Positions 1-8,332 of a stretch of 64,000 nucleotides of DNA are shown in pieces. The notes beneath the pieces are model-generated. The model worked only from the letters and a program-made list of their open reading frames with translations, had not been told where the DNA came from and made no database searches. The stretch is from assembly GCF_018613195.1 (NCBI RefSeq), contig NZ_JAGGQQ010000005.1, positions 277,593 through 341,592 of the forward strand. Reading direction: 5' to 3'. Source of the DNA: Bacillus sp. ISL-45. GTDB lineage: Bacteria > Bacillota > Bacilli > Bacillales > Cytobacillaceae. The position numbers and the translations under genes were made by a program. Positions within the stretch are counted from its first letter, which is position 1. Each line of letters starts with the position of its first letter.

Positions 1-1
1 T

Positions 2-1885
2 CAGGAAGACAGCGAGGAAGAAGCAAAGGGCCCCGCTAAAAAAATTGCCCTTAATGAGGAGGGTGCGTGGTCCAAAGCAGCGGTAGGTTTCACACGCGGC
101 CAGGGGTTAACGGTAGAGGATATATATTTTAAAGAAATCAACGGTGTTGAATATGCCCATGTTAAAAAATTCATTAAAGGGCAGGAAACCTCTGACTTGC
201 TCGTTGAAATGAAAGCAATCATTGCCGGATTAACTTTCCCGAAAAACATGCGCTGGGCAGACCTTGAGCTTCGTTATGTCAGGCCGATCAAATGGCTTGT
301 TGCGATGTTCGGAAATGAAATCATTCCTTTTGAAATCGCTGGTGTCCAAACTGGCAACATAACAAGAGGCCATCGATTCCTAGGAGAAGGTGAAATTCAA
401 TTATCCGAACCCCAGGAATATGAAGAAGCATTGTTGGGGCAGTACGTTGTGGCTGATGCGCAAAAGCGGAAGGATGCTATAATTTCGCAGCTTGAAAAAA
501 TTGAGGAAGAGAACGGCTGGGTCGTTCCTGTTGATGAAGGTCTGCTGGAGGAAGTCAATAACCTCGTCGAATATCCAACTGCGTTATATGGACGATTCGA
601 GGAGGAGTTCCTGGAAATCCCAGGCGAAGTGCTGATTACTTCGATGAAAGAGCACCAAAGGTATTTTCCAGTGAAATCCATGAGCGGAGACTTGCTGCCT
701 CATTTCATCACAGTCAGGAACGGTGACCACCTTCATATTGAAAAGGTTGCCCGCGGAAACGAAAAAGTTCTAAGAGCGCGATTGGCGGATGCTGCATTTT
801 TCTATAAAGAAGATCAAAGAATGCAGATTGCTGCCGCATTGGAAAAATTGAAAAATGTTGTATACCATGAAGAGATCGGAACAATTGCTGAAAAGTCAGA
901 ACGAGTTCGCAAGCTTGTAGGCTTGATTGCTGAAAGACTGGAGTTTTCGCCTGATGTAATAAGGTTTGCCGACCGGGCTGCCAAAATCAGCAAATTCGAT
1001 CTGGTTTCACAAATGGTCTATGAGTTCCCTGAACTGCAAGGAATAATGGGTGAAAAGTACGCCTTGCAAAAAGGTGAAAGCCCAGAAGTAGCAACGGCAA
1101 TCAATGAGCATTATATGCCTCGCAATGCTGATGATTCAGTTCCTGCATCTCCAGCGGGAGCGTTGGTGGCAATAGCCGATAAACTCGATACAACCGTTTC
1201 GTTCTTCTCGCTTGGAATCATTCCTAGTGGATCTCAGGATCCTTATGCATTGAGAAGACAGGCGACGGGAATCGTGCAGACCTTGATTGAGAAAAAGTGG
1301 AACATTTCACTTGAGAATCTTGTCGGCCTTTCTCTGAATCTCGTTACGGAAGCAGGAATTACAAAGCGTAATGACGAAGAAGTTTACCATGACCTTATCC
1401 AATTCTTTAAATTACGAGTTAAGCATTTGTTACAGGAGCGAGCAATCCGCTACGATTTAATTGATGCCGTACTGGGAGGAGAGATTGGTATTGTATCGGG
1501 ACTGATCGAAAAGGCAGAAGCACTGCAGGCTGCTAGCAGCAGTGAGGGCTTTAAAGAAAGCATGGAAGCGTTGAGCCGGGTTCTTAACATCGCAAGTAAG
1601 AAAGATGTACTTGGTGATATTGATCCAGAACGTTTTGAAAATGAGTATGAACAACGGCTGTATGAAAAGTATCTGGAGCTAGGAAAGAAGGCCGAGGATG
1701 GTATGGATGCCGCGTCATATTATCAGCTTTTGGTTAACATTAAACCTGAAATCAATGATTATTTTGAGCATACAATGGTAATGTCTGATAACCAGGATGT
1801 CCGCGATAACCGTTTGAATCAAATGGCTGCATTGGCAGTGCTGATCATGAAGCTCGCAAAAGTAAATGATATTGTCGTTAAGTAA
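2..1885 (+). CDS. glyS: glycyl-tRNA synthetase beta subunit (5' truncated by window)
   Basis: Beta subunit of the tetrameric alpha2beta2 glycyl-tRNA synthetase, which charges tRNA-Gly in the cytoplasm. The reading frame is open from base 2 with no start, so the N-terminus lies outside the window; about 627 residues are visible. Recognisable family stretches include SMKEHQRYFPV, the RLADAAFFYKEDQ segment and GSQDPYALRRQATGIVQ; the last 150 residues look like the DALR-type tRNA-binding end. The alpha subunit gene glyQ is expected just upstream. A stem-loop follows the stop codon. Confidence 0.97.
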   Translation, partial: QEDSEEEAKGPAKKIALNEEGAWSKAAVGFTRGQGLTVEDIYFKEINGVEYAHVKKFIKGQETSDLLVEMKAIIAGLTFPKNMRWADLELRYVRPIKWLVAMFGNEIIPFEIAGVQTGNITRGHRFLGEGEIQLSEPQEYEEALLGQYVVADAQKRKDAIISQLEKIEEENGWVVPVDEGLLEEVNNLVEYPTALYGRFEEEFLEIPGEVLITSMKEHQRYFPVKSMSGDLLPHFITVRNGDHLHIEKVARGNEKVLRARLADAAFFYKEDQRMQIAAALEKLKNVVYHEEIGTIAEKSERVRKLVGLIAERLEFSPDVIRFADRAAKISKFDLVSQMVYEFPELQGIMGEKYALQKGESPEVATAINEHYMPRNADDSVPASPAGALVAIADKLDTTVSFFSLGIIPSGSQDPYALRRQATGIVQTLIEKKWNISLENLVGLSLNLVTEAGITKRNDEEVYHDLIQFFKLRVKHLLQERAIRYDLIDAVLGGEIGIVSGLIEKAEALQAASSSEGFKESMEALSRVLNIASKKDVLGDIDPERFENEYEQRLYEKYLELGKKAEDGMDAASYYQLLVNIKPEINDYFEHTMVMSDNQDVRDNRLNQMAALAVLIMKLAKVNDIVVK

Positions 1886-1916
1886 AACATGCAAAAATAA
1901 ACTGATTTTATTGGGT

Positions 1917-1936
1917 GCCTTCCTGGACAGGAAGGC
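1917..1936 (+). terminator. stem-loop after glyS, weak terminator
   Basis: Perfect 8-bp stem GCCTTCCT/AGGAAGGC with a GGAC loop, 31 bases after the glyS stop. It is followed by GCTTTAAC rather than a T run, so termination is probably incomplete and some glyS transcripts may read into ccpN. Confidence 0.55.
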
Positions 1937-2206
1937 GCTTTAACAAGTACCTTATGCTAGGGGAAGAAAAAATCGTCATGAAATGTTAATTAGTTCATAA
2001 TAATTATTCCTGTTTATTACCTAGCGTAGTATATAATGATTTTATCAGGCTTTTTAGCACTGAGGCTCTGTATCGTCTACCTAATGATGCTTCCATTGAC
2101 CAATACAACCTTGCTAACTACATTAAATCCAGAAAAAAACAGATATATAGCTTGGTGCTTAATAACGATAGCGAAAACAGCATATATAAAAAACTCCCGA
2201 TGGGTG
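1937..2206. other. glyS-ccpN intergenic segment with possible -10 box
   Basis: No gene recognised. A TATAAT hexamer lies at 2032-2037 but no good -35 hexamer is seen 16-18 bases upstream. The frame of ccpN is open back to 2036, but that ATG overlaps the -10 hexamer and the extra 57 residues do not look like the family, so this is read as leader. Confidence 0.4.
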
Positions 2207-2836
2207 GTGAGGACAATCGAACTGAATAAACGCCAGGAACAGATTCTGCAAATCGTAAAGGATAACGGACCAATCACTGGAGAGCATATAGCTGAAAAAT
2301 TAAATCTGACAAGGGCTACCCTCAGGCCAGACCTTGCCATCCTGACGATGTCGGGATATTTGGATGCCAGACCTCGTGTAGGTTATTTTTACACAGGCAA
2401 ATCTGGAAATCAGCTTCTTTCAGAGAATCTAAAAAAAATTCTCGTCAGGGAATATCAGTCCATCCCTGTAGTTGTTCCTGAAAATGTATCTGTATACGAT
2501 GCGATCGTAACGATGTTCCTTGAAGATGTAGGCACTTTATTTGTTGTCGATAAAGTTTCAAAGCTGGTAGGTGTCCTTTCTCGCAAAGATTTATTAAGAG
2601 CAAGCATTGGGAAGCAGGAGCTGACGACTTTGCCGGTGAATATCATCATGACAAGAATGCCAAATATAACTGTTTGCCGCCGTGATGACCTGCTCATTGA
2701 TGCTGCCAAGGAATTAATTGAAAAGCAGATAGATGCCCTTCCAATCATCAAAGATACAGATGATGGGTACGAGCTGGTAGGAAGGCTGACCAAGACAAAC
2801 ATCACAAAGGCTTTTGTGGCCTTGGCTGAGGAATAA
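2207..2836 (+). CDS. ccpN: CcpN, HTH-CBS repressor of gluconeogenic genes
   Basis: Transcriptional repressor of gluconeogenesis (gapB, pckA) under glycolytic conditions in B. subtilis. The protein begins RTIELNKRQEQILQIV, a DeoR-like winged helix over residues 5-60 (recognition region LTRATLRPDLAIL), followed by two CBS domains that bind nucleotides (residues about 75-205; PVVVPENVSVYDAIVTMF and a second IIMTRMPNITVCRR). GTG at 2207 was chosen because it gives 209 residues with the usual N-terminus; GTG 2204 is an alternative and the Shine-Dalgarno is weak. ppsR follows after 30 bases, giving the conserved ccpN-ppsR pair. Confidence 0.93.
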   Translation: MRTIELNKRQEQILQIVKDNGPITGEHIAEKLNLTRATLRPDLAILTMSGYLDARPRVGYFYTGKSGNQLLSENLKKILVREYQSIPVVVPENVSVYDAIVTMFLEDVGTLFVVDKVSKLVGVLSRKDLLRASIGKQELTTLPVNIIMTRMPNITVCRRDDLLIDAAKELIEKQIDALPIIKDTDDGYELVGRLTKTNITKAFVALAEE

Positions 2837-2866
2837 TGAAGCAAATAGAGAAGGGGTTGATCAAAG

Positions 2867-3682
2867 ATGAGTAAAACACCTATTATTTATGTGGTTTCTG
2901 ATTCAGTCGGAGAAACAGCAGAGCTCGTTACGAAGGCTGCCATCAGCCAATTCGAACACTTGGATGTTTCACTTAAAAGGTTCCCTTACGTTGAGGATAA
3001 AGTACATATTGATGAAGTTATTTCGATAGCGAAGCATGATGGAGGGATGATCGCTTATACACTGGTCAAGCCTGATATCAGCGATTACCTTCAGGAGTCT
3101 GCTGCAAGAGAGGGGATATATGCTTGCGACATCATTGGCCCGCTCATGAAGCAAATTCAAATCCTAAGCGGTGAGACCCCGTTATACGAACCTGGTCTTG
3201 TCCGGAAACTTGACGAAGATTATTTTAAAAAAGTCGAAGCAATAGAATTTGCAGTAAAGTACGATGATGGCCGCGACCCAAGAGGAATACTGAAAGCGGA
3301 TATTGTTCTCGTGGGAGTCTCGAGAACATCCAAAACCCCACTCTCTCAATACCTGGCCCATAAGCGCTACAAAGTCGCGAATGTACCGCTGGTTCCGGAA
3401 GTTGACCCGCCTGAAGAATTGTTTCTTGTACCAAAGGAAAAATGTTTCGGCCTTAGGATCACACCGGATAAGTTGAACCAAATCCGCCGTGAGAGATTAA
3501 TTTCACTCGGATTGAACGACCAGGCGATTTATGCCAATATCGAAAGAATCAAGGAAGAAATCGAATATTTCGACGGGATTGTCGAAAAGATAGGGTGTCC
3601 AGTCATTGATGTAACAAACAAAGCGGTTGAAGAAACGGCAAATGTCATCCTGAATATGGTCCGTAACAAGAAGATGGACTAG
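2867..3682 (+). CDS. ppsR: pyruvate, phosphate dikinase regulatory protein (DUF299)
   Basis: Bifunctional serine/threonine kinase and phosphorylase family (B. subtilis YqfL) that acts on PEP synthase or pyruvate-phosphate dikinase, tying it to the PEP/pyruvate node. The 271-residue length is normal. The N-terminus [19 protein letters not shown] is characteristic, and a P-loop-like [15 protein letters not shown] lies near residues 150-164. An AGAAGGGG ribosome site precedes the ATG. Pairing with ccpN fits joint control of gluconeogenesis. Confidence 0.93.
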   Translation: MSKTPIIYVVSDSVGETAELVTKAAISQFEHLDVSLKRFPYVEDKVHIDEVISIAKHDGGMIAYTLVKPDISDYLQESAAREGIYACDIIGPLMKQIQILSGETPLYEPGLVRKLDEDYFKKVEAIEFAVKYDDGRDPRGILKADIVLVGVSRTSKTPLSQYLAHKRYKVANVPLVPEVDPPEELFLVPKEKCFGLRITPDKLNQIRRERLISLGLNDQAIYANIERIKEEIEYFDGIVEKIGCPVIDVTNKAVEETANVILNMVRNKKMD

Positions 3683-3683
3683 T

Positions 3684-3712
3684 AGCACATATTTTTATGT
3701 GCTTTTCTTTTT
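3684..3712 (+). terminator. terminator after ppsR
   Basis: Stem AGCACATA/TATGTGCT with TTTT loop, followed by TTTCTTTTT, directly after the ppsR stop codon. Confidence 0.85.
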
Positions 3713-3729
3713 GACAGTTCTCTTTACTG

Positions 3730-3908
3730 AAGGCTGTTTTTACATTGATTTTTGTTTTTCGTACATGCTTTAGTAATCGCGTTATAAAAGGTGCCGGGAC
3801 TCTTTTCGATCAGGCTTCTGTATAAAGCTTGCTTTTATACTCGTAAAAACCCTAGTGGCGGTTTTTACTTTTGACTGTGAAAGCTGCGAAGTATACGAAA
3901 AGAGCCTT
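3730..3908 (+). repeat. MITE-like dispersed repeat, copy A
   Basis: Non-coding element of 179 bp beginning AAGGCTGTTTT and ending AAAAGAGCCTT; the ends are inverted repeats matching at 10 of 11 positions. The interior carries GGTGCCGGGACTCTTTTCG and a hairpin GTAAAAACC/GGTTTTTAC. Related copies are at 10073, 13266, 42899 and 53125. No reading frame is conserved between copies. Confidence 0.8.
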
Positions 3909-4122
3909 AATAATGCATTAGCCAAGAAAAAATAATGGAAAAATAGCCTTTCTTATACTATAATAAAAAATTGTGATAAAAATGTATCTGTTTAGGTTTA
4001 GACTGGACAGATTACGAATAAACTATTTACTATCAGTTGTCAAGACATTGGCCGCGAAAAAATTCGACAAAATTCCCTTGAAAAAATCTAATCCTTAGAA
4101 GGAATATGCGGAGTGATGTAGA
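3909..4122. other. intergenic segment upstream of the yqxD homologue
   Basis: A-T rich segment of about 210 bases between repeat copy A and the yqxD frame. It must hold the promoter for yqxD-dnaG-rpoD unless one lies further upstream. A TATAAT hexamer is near 3959, without a convincing -35. Confidence 0.35.
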
Positions 4123-4608
4123 ATTAATACTAGTAAAATCAACAGTCAGACCCTTTTTGTTGATGCAGACTCTTGCCCGGTCATTAAGGAAATTGTCGAA
4201 ATCGCTTCGAAGTTTTCCATCGAAGCTGTTTTTGTGGCTTCATATGCCCATATGAAGAATGATCTTCAAGGGCAGAACTGGGTTTTTGTCGATTCTCATA
4301 AGGAGGCTGTAGACCTTTATTTAATGAACCACGTGAAAAAAGGTGATTTTGCGGTGACGCAGGACATTGGTCTTGCCTCTACCCTTATTGCGAAAGGGGT
4401 TTATGCCATCTCTCCAAGGGGAAATTTATTTGAAGAAAAGGACATTCAGACTGCTCTTGACTTGAGATATCTTTCTGCCAGGGCAAGAAGGCAGGGATCC
4501 TACGGAAAAGGGCCAAAACCCTTTACTGAAAAAGACAGGGAAAAGTTTATAAAGGGATTGAACATGCTTTTATTGAATTGTAAGGTATGTTCAACGAATC
4601 ACAACTAG
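4123..4608 (+). CDS. yqxD: YaiI/YqxD (UPF0178) family protein, apparent ATT start
   Basis: Conserved protein of unknown biochemical role with a PIN/NYN-like fold expected for the UPF0178 family. The signature TLFVDADSCPVIKEIV is near the N-terminus, followed by DLYLMNHVKKGDFAVTQDIG and ISPRGNLFEE. The homology starts well upstream of the first ATG (4234). The frame is closed by a TGA at 4114, and no ATG, GTG or TTG lies between the two. ATT at 4123, nine bases after GGAG (4110-4113), is the best start; a frameshift in the assembly is the alternative. It sits 15 bases before dnaG, the usual yqxD-dnaG-rpoD order. Confidence 0.8.
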   Translation: MNTSKINSQTLFVDADSCPVIKEIVEIASKFSIEAVFVASYAHMKNDLQGQNWVFVDSHKEAVDLYLMNHVKKGDFAVTQDIGLASTLIAKGVYAISPRGNLFEEKDIQTALDLRYLSARARRQGSYGKGPKPFTEKDREKFIKGLNMLLLNCKVCSTNHN

Positions 4609-4623
4609 TTAGAGGTCATGCTT

Positions 4624-6429
4624 ATGGCAGAGAGGATTGCCGAGGAGAAAGTAAATGAAATCCGGCAAGCGGTTGAAATAGTCGATGTCATTGGTGATTA
4701 TGTCCAGTTGAAAAAACAAGGCCGGAACTACTTTGGGCTTTGTCCTTTTCATGGGGAAAACTCTCCATCATTTTCCGTTTCACCTGATAAGCAGATTTAT
4801 CACTGCTTTGGTTGTGGAGCCGGCGGGAATGTATTTTCCTTTCTGATGGATATTGACGGACTGTCGTTTCAAGAAGCTGCAGTGAAGCTAGCTGATCGGG
4901 CTAACATTGAACTGAAGCTTGAAGGGCAGGCTGCAGGCAGAAATCCACAACTACCTGAAGGATCAAAGCAAATGATTGAAGCGCATGAACTATTGCGTAA
5001 ATTCTACCATCATTTGCTTGTAAACACAAAAGAGGGTCAGGATGCCCTGGAATACCTTCTTAACAGAGGGTTCACCCAGGAATCAATTGACCGCTTCCAA
5101 ATAGGCTATGCACTGCCTTCATGGGATTTTGCGGTTAAGCTGCTCGAAAAACGGGGATTTTCGCTGGAACTGATTGTGAAAGCAGGATTGGTCATTCAGC
5201 GGGAAAACGATGGTACCTACTTTGACAGGTTCCGGAACAGGATCATGTTTCCGATCCTGGATCATCAGGGTAATACGATTGCGTTTTCAGGGAGAGCAAT
5301 GGGGGACGAAGAGCCCAAATATCTGAACAGTCCCGAAACGCAAATCTTCAATAAAAGTAAAACTTTATATAATTTTCATCTCGCCCGCGGATCGATTCGG
5401 AAACAGCAGCAGGCTGTACTTTTTGAAGGCTTTGCGGATGTTATTTCCGCTAATCGTGCAGGCGTAGAAAATGGTGTCGCCACGATGGGGACATCCTTGA
5501 CAGAGGAACATATTTCCTTGCTGAAAAGAAATGTTCAAGCTGTAACAGTTTGTTACGACTCGGATAAAGCCGGCATTGAAGCAGCCTTTAGGGCATCAGG
5601 CATGCTTTCGAAAGCAGGGGTGACTGTCAGGGTCGCAATGATGCCTGATGGAATGGATCCAGACGATTTCATAAAGATACATGGCGAGGATAAATTTCGG
5701 AACGATATAATTGGTTCCAGTGCCACTTTGATGGCATTTAAATTAATATATTATCGCCGTGGGAAAAACCTCCAGAATGAAGGAGATCGCCTTCAATATA
5801 TCGAAGAAGTACTAAAAGAAATCAGCACTCTAGATAAAGCAGTAGAAAAGGATCTGTACTTGAGACAGCTTGCGAATGAGTTTTCGCTTTCCCTTGATGC
5901 GCTGGTTCAGCAGCTCAATCAGTTGGTTCAGGCATCCGCTCCAAAAAAGCAAAATCAACCGCGGCCAGAATCAAGACCTGTAAGCTATACAAGGAAGTCA
6001 GACTTAAAGCCTGCCTACCATACGGCCGAGAGGCGAATGATCTATCATATGATGAGAGATGCCGATATAGCCTATAAGGTACAGGAAATGCTTGCAGGAA
6101 GTACATTGAATATTGACGAACACCAGGCTATTATTACTTATTTATTTGCATACTATGAAAAAGGACATGATCCTGACCCAGGAGCGTTCTTAAATTATCT
6201 TCAGGATAATAAGCTAAAAAGGGTCGTTGCTGATATAGAAATGATGCCTCTTAACGAGGAGATCAGTGACCAGGAATTATCTGATTATATCAAGCAGGTC
6301 TTGAATTATCAAAAAATGTTAAAAATAAAGGAAAAAATGGCAGAACAAAAACAGGCAGAACGACAAAACGATTTCTTGCGCGCTGCGGCAATCGCCACGG
6401 AAATAATCCACTTGCGCAAGACCTTATAG
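4624..6429 (+). CDS. dnaG: DNA primase DnaG
   Basis: Synthesises RNA primers for chromosomal replication with the DnaB-type helicase. The CHC2 zinc finger is complete (C40, H43, C61, C64: CPFH then HCFGC). The TOPRIM domain is visible as LFEGFADVISANRAG with the metal-binding VCYDSDKAG and DGMDPDDFI. The last 150 residues form the helicase-interaction region. ATG 4624 is preferred over ATG 4618 because AGAGG (4611-4615) is eight bases from it. Length 601 residues is normal. rpoD follows after 43 bases. Confidence 0.97.
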   Translation: MAERIAEEKVNEIRQAVEIVDVIGDYVQLKKQGRNYFGLCPFHGENSPSFSVSPDKQIYHCFGCGAGGNVFSFLMDIDGLSFQEAAVKLADRANIELKLEGQAAGRNPQLPEGSKQMIEAHELLRKFYHHLLVNTKEGQDALEYLLNRGFTQESIDRFQIGYALPSWDFAVKLLEKRGFSLELIVKAGLVIQRENDGTYFDRFRNRIMFPILDHQGNTIAFSGRAMGDEEPKYLNSPETQIFNKSKTLYNFHLARGSIRKQQQAVLFEGFADVISANRAGVENGVATMGTSLTEEHISLLKRNVQAVTVCYDSDKAGIEAAFRASGMLSKAGVTVRVAMMPDGMDPDDFIKIHGEDKFRNDIIGSSATLMAFKLIYYRRGKNLQNEGDRLQYIEEVLKEISTLDKAVEKDLYLRQLANEFSLSLDALVQQLNQLVQASAPKKQNQPRPESRPVSYTRKSDLKPAYHTAERRMIYHMMRDADIAYKVQEMLAGSTLNIDEHQAIITYLFAYYEKGHDPDPGAFLNYLQDNKLKRVVADIEMMPLNEEISDQELSDYIKQVLNYQKMLKIKEKMAEQKQAERQNDFLRAAAIATEIIHLRKTL

Positions 6430-6472
6430 AGCTTATGCTGATTGTTTTTGATTTTTGGAAGGAGGGGGACAT

Positions 6473-7603
6473 ATGGCTGAAAAGTCAGCCCGTTCTAAAG
6501 AAGTCACCGAAAATGAAGTGACAGTTGAACAAGTAAAAGACCAGTTAACGGCAATTGGCAAGAAAACAGGTGTCCTTGCTTATGATGATATCGCAGAAAG
6601 GCTATCAAGCTTCGACCTTGATTCCGATCAGATGGATGAATACTATGAGTTCCTTGGTGAACAAGGGATTGAACTCGTAGGCGAAAGCGATGAAGCAGAA
6701 GACCCTGATATCAAACAGCTTGCAAAAGACGATGAAGAATTCGACTTGAATGACTTAAGTGTCCCGCCGGGAGTAAAAATCAATGACCCGGTAAGGATGT
6801 ACTTAAAAGAGATTGGCCGAGTTGACCTGCTTTCTGCAGAAGAAGAGATCAATCTGGCAGAACGAATTGAACAGGGCGATGAGGAAGCCAAAAGGCGACT
6901 CGCCGAAGCCAACCTTCGACTTGTAGTAAGTATCGCGAAACGTTATGTTGGCCGTGGCATGTTATTCCTTGACTTGATTCAGGAAGGAAACATGGGCTTG
7001 ATCAAGGCTGTAGAAAAGTTCGATTACCGTAAAGGATTTAAATTCAGTACCTATGCTACCTGGTGGATTCGTCAGGCCATCACTCGTGCCATCGCTGACC
7101 AGGCAAGGACAATCAGGATTCCTGTCCATATGGTGGAAACAATCAATAAATTGATTCGTGTTCAAAGGCAGCTCCTTCAAGACTTAGGACGCGAACCGAC
7201 ACCTGAAGAGATCGGTGAAGACATGGACCTGTCCCCCGAAAAAGTACGTGAAATCCTGAAAATTGCCCAGGAGCCGGTATCCCTCGAAACACCAATCGGG
7301 GAAGAAGATGATTCCCACCTTGGGGATTTCATCGAGGACCAGGATGCTACATCTCCTTCAGAACATGCTGCTTATGAGCTTTTGAAGGAACAGCTGGAGG
7401 ATGTCCTGGACACTCTTACTGACCGTGAAGAGAATGTCCTAAGACTCCGCTTCGGTCTTGATGATGGACGTACACGCACTCTGGAAGAGGTGGGCAAAGT
7501 ATTTGGCGTTACACGCGAGCGTATTCGTCAAATCGAAGCTAAAGCACTTCGCAAGCTAAGGCACCCAAGCCGCAGCAAACGATTGAAAGACTTTTTAGAA
7601 TAG
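6473..7603 (+). CDS. rpoD: RNA polymerase primary sigma factor SigA
   Basis: Housekeeping sigma-70 factor of 376 residues. Region 1.1 is short and acidic. Region 1.2 is [21 protein letters not shown], region 2 includes [24 protein letters not shown] and the -10 recognition helix around [19 protein letters not shown], region 3 [20 protein letters not shown], and region 4 contains [20 protein letters not shown] for -35 binding. ATG 6473 lies ten bases behind GGAGGGGG. It is the last gene of the yqxD-dnaG-rpoD group. Confidence 0.98.
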   Translation: MAEKSARSKEVTENEVTVEQVKDQLTAIGKKTGVLAYDDIAERLSSFDLDSDQMDEYYEFLGEQGIELVGESDEAEDPDIKQLAKDDEEFDLNDLSVPPGVKINDPVRMYLKEIGRVDLLSAEEEINLAERIEQGDEEAKRRLAEANLRLVVSIAKRYVGRGMLFLDLIQEGNMGLIKAVEKFDYRKGFKFSTYATWWIRQAITRAIADQARTIRIPVHMVETINKLIRVQRQLLQDLGREPTPEEIGEDMDLSPEKVREILKIAQEPVSLETPIGEEDDSHLGDFIEDQDATSPSEHAAYELLKEQLEDVLDTLTDREENVLRLRFGLDDGRTRTLEEVGKVFGVTRERIRQIEAKALRKLRHPSRSKRLKDFLE

Positions 7604-7612
7604 GATTGCCAA

Positions 7613-7657
7613 GGAATAATTTACTTTTTAAAATAAAAGTAAATTATTCCTTTTTTT
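7613..7657 (+). terminator. strong terminator after rpoD
   Basis: A 16-bp perfect stem from GGAATAATTTACTTTT to its complement at 7635-7650, followed by seven T residues. Confidence 0.95.
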
Positions 7658-7703
7658 ATGAACTTTTATCAAGGATAACCAATAAGACAGGATGTGCCGA
7701 AAT

Positions 7704-8234
7704 ATGGATGACCATCGCAGGAAAATCATCACCAATGAGATTAAGTACTGGAAACAAAGCAGGATGCTGCCGGAGCACTATTGTGACTTCCTTTTGAACT
7801 TGTATACAGAAGGATCGTCTGAAGGTGATGTGCCTGATGGAAAAAGACCGAGAGGCTTTAAAGGAATACTTAGTTTTATTTTAGTTGGGTTGTTACCGCT
7901 TTCGGTTTTTTTATTTTATTTTACTGAATTGTCGCTTTTTTTGCAAACTGCCTTCATCATTTTTTTGGGAATTAGTACCCTTTCAGCGGCCCTTTACATG
8001 GTGAAAAAATCATTTTTTGATTTGATCCCATTACTCGCTTCTGCACTTCTTTTATTAATCACATCTGTTCAGGCAGCTGAAATAATATTTCCAGACCATC
8101 CCTTCATGCTTTACATCGTAGCGGGTCTTAACTGTTTATTGTGGATTGCAGCAGGGACGAGGTGGAGGATGGTGAGCTTCAAACTTTCAGGTATCATAGG
8201 GTTAATCGTCCTGTCTATTACTATATTTATATAA
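7704..8234 (+). CDS. hypothetical membrane protein, five TM segments
   Basis: Not recognised. The 176-residue protein starts with a short charged cytoplasmic stretch (MDDHRRKIITNEIKYWKQSR) followed by about five hydrophobic segments (FILVGLLPLSVFLFYF; FLQTAFIIFLGISTLSAAL; LIPLLASALLLLITSV; LYIVAGLNCLLWIAA; GIIGLIVLSITIFI). ATG 7704 is chosen for its spacing to AGGATG; ATG 7692 is in the same frame. It stands alone between the rpoD terminator and the acyl-CoA dehydrogenase promoter. The N-terminal layout resembles DUF2157-type proteins, but I would not assign it. Confidence 0.75.
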   Translation: MDDHRRKIITNEIKYWKQSRMLPEHYCDFLLNLYTEGSSEGDVPDGKRPRGFKGILSFILVGLLPLSVFLFYFTELSLFLQTAFIIFLGISTLSAALYMVKKSFFDLIPLLASALLLLITSVQAAEIIFPDHPFMLYIVAGLNCLLWIAAGTRWRMVSFKLSGIIGLIVLSITIFI

Positions 8235-8262
8235 TTTTAAACAATTTAAAAGTTTTTAAATG

Positions 8263-8312
8263 TTGAGAAAATTGTTTATTCACCTTTATAATGAAGAATG
8301 TAAACGCATTCA
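8263..8312 (+). promoter_or_regulatory. SigA promoter plus cre site for acyl-CoA dehydrogenase
   Basis: TTGAGA (8263-8268), an 18-base spacer and TATAAT (8287-8292) form a good SigA promoter. TGTAAACGCATTCA at 8299-8312 matches the cre consensus TGWAARCGYTWNCA at 13 of 14 positions and covers the expected transcription start, the position where CcpA represses. Catabolite repression of the gene is inferred. Confidence 0.75.
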
Positions 8313-8332
8313 ATGTTTTAAGGGGGATGGAA

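Noticed and set aside
2036-2206. Long N-terminal extension of CcpN from ATG 2036
   Set aside because: The ATG overlaps a TATAAT box, has no ribosome site, and the added residues are unlike the family; GTG 2207 gives the expected length.
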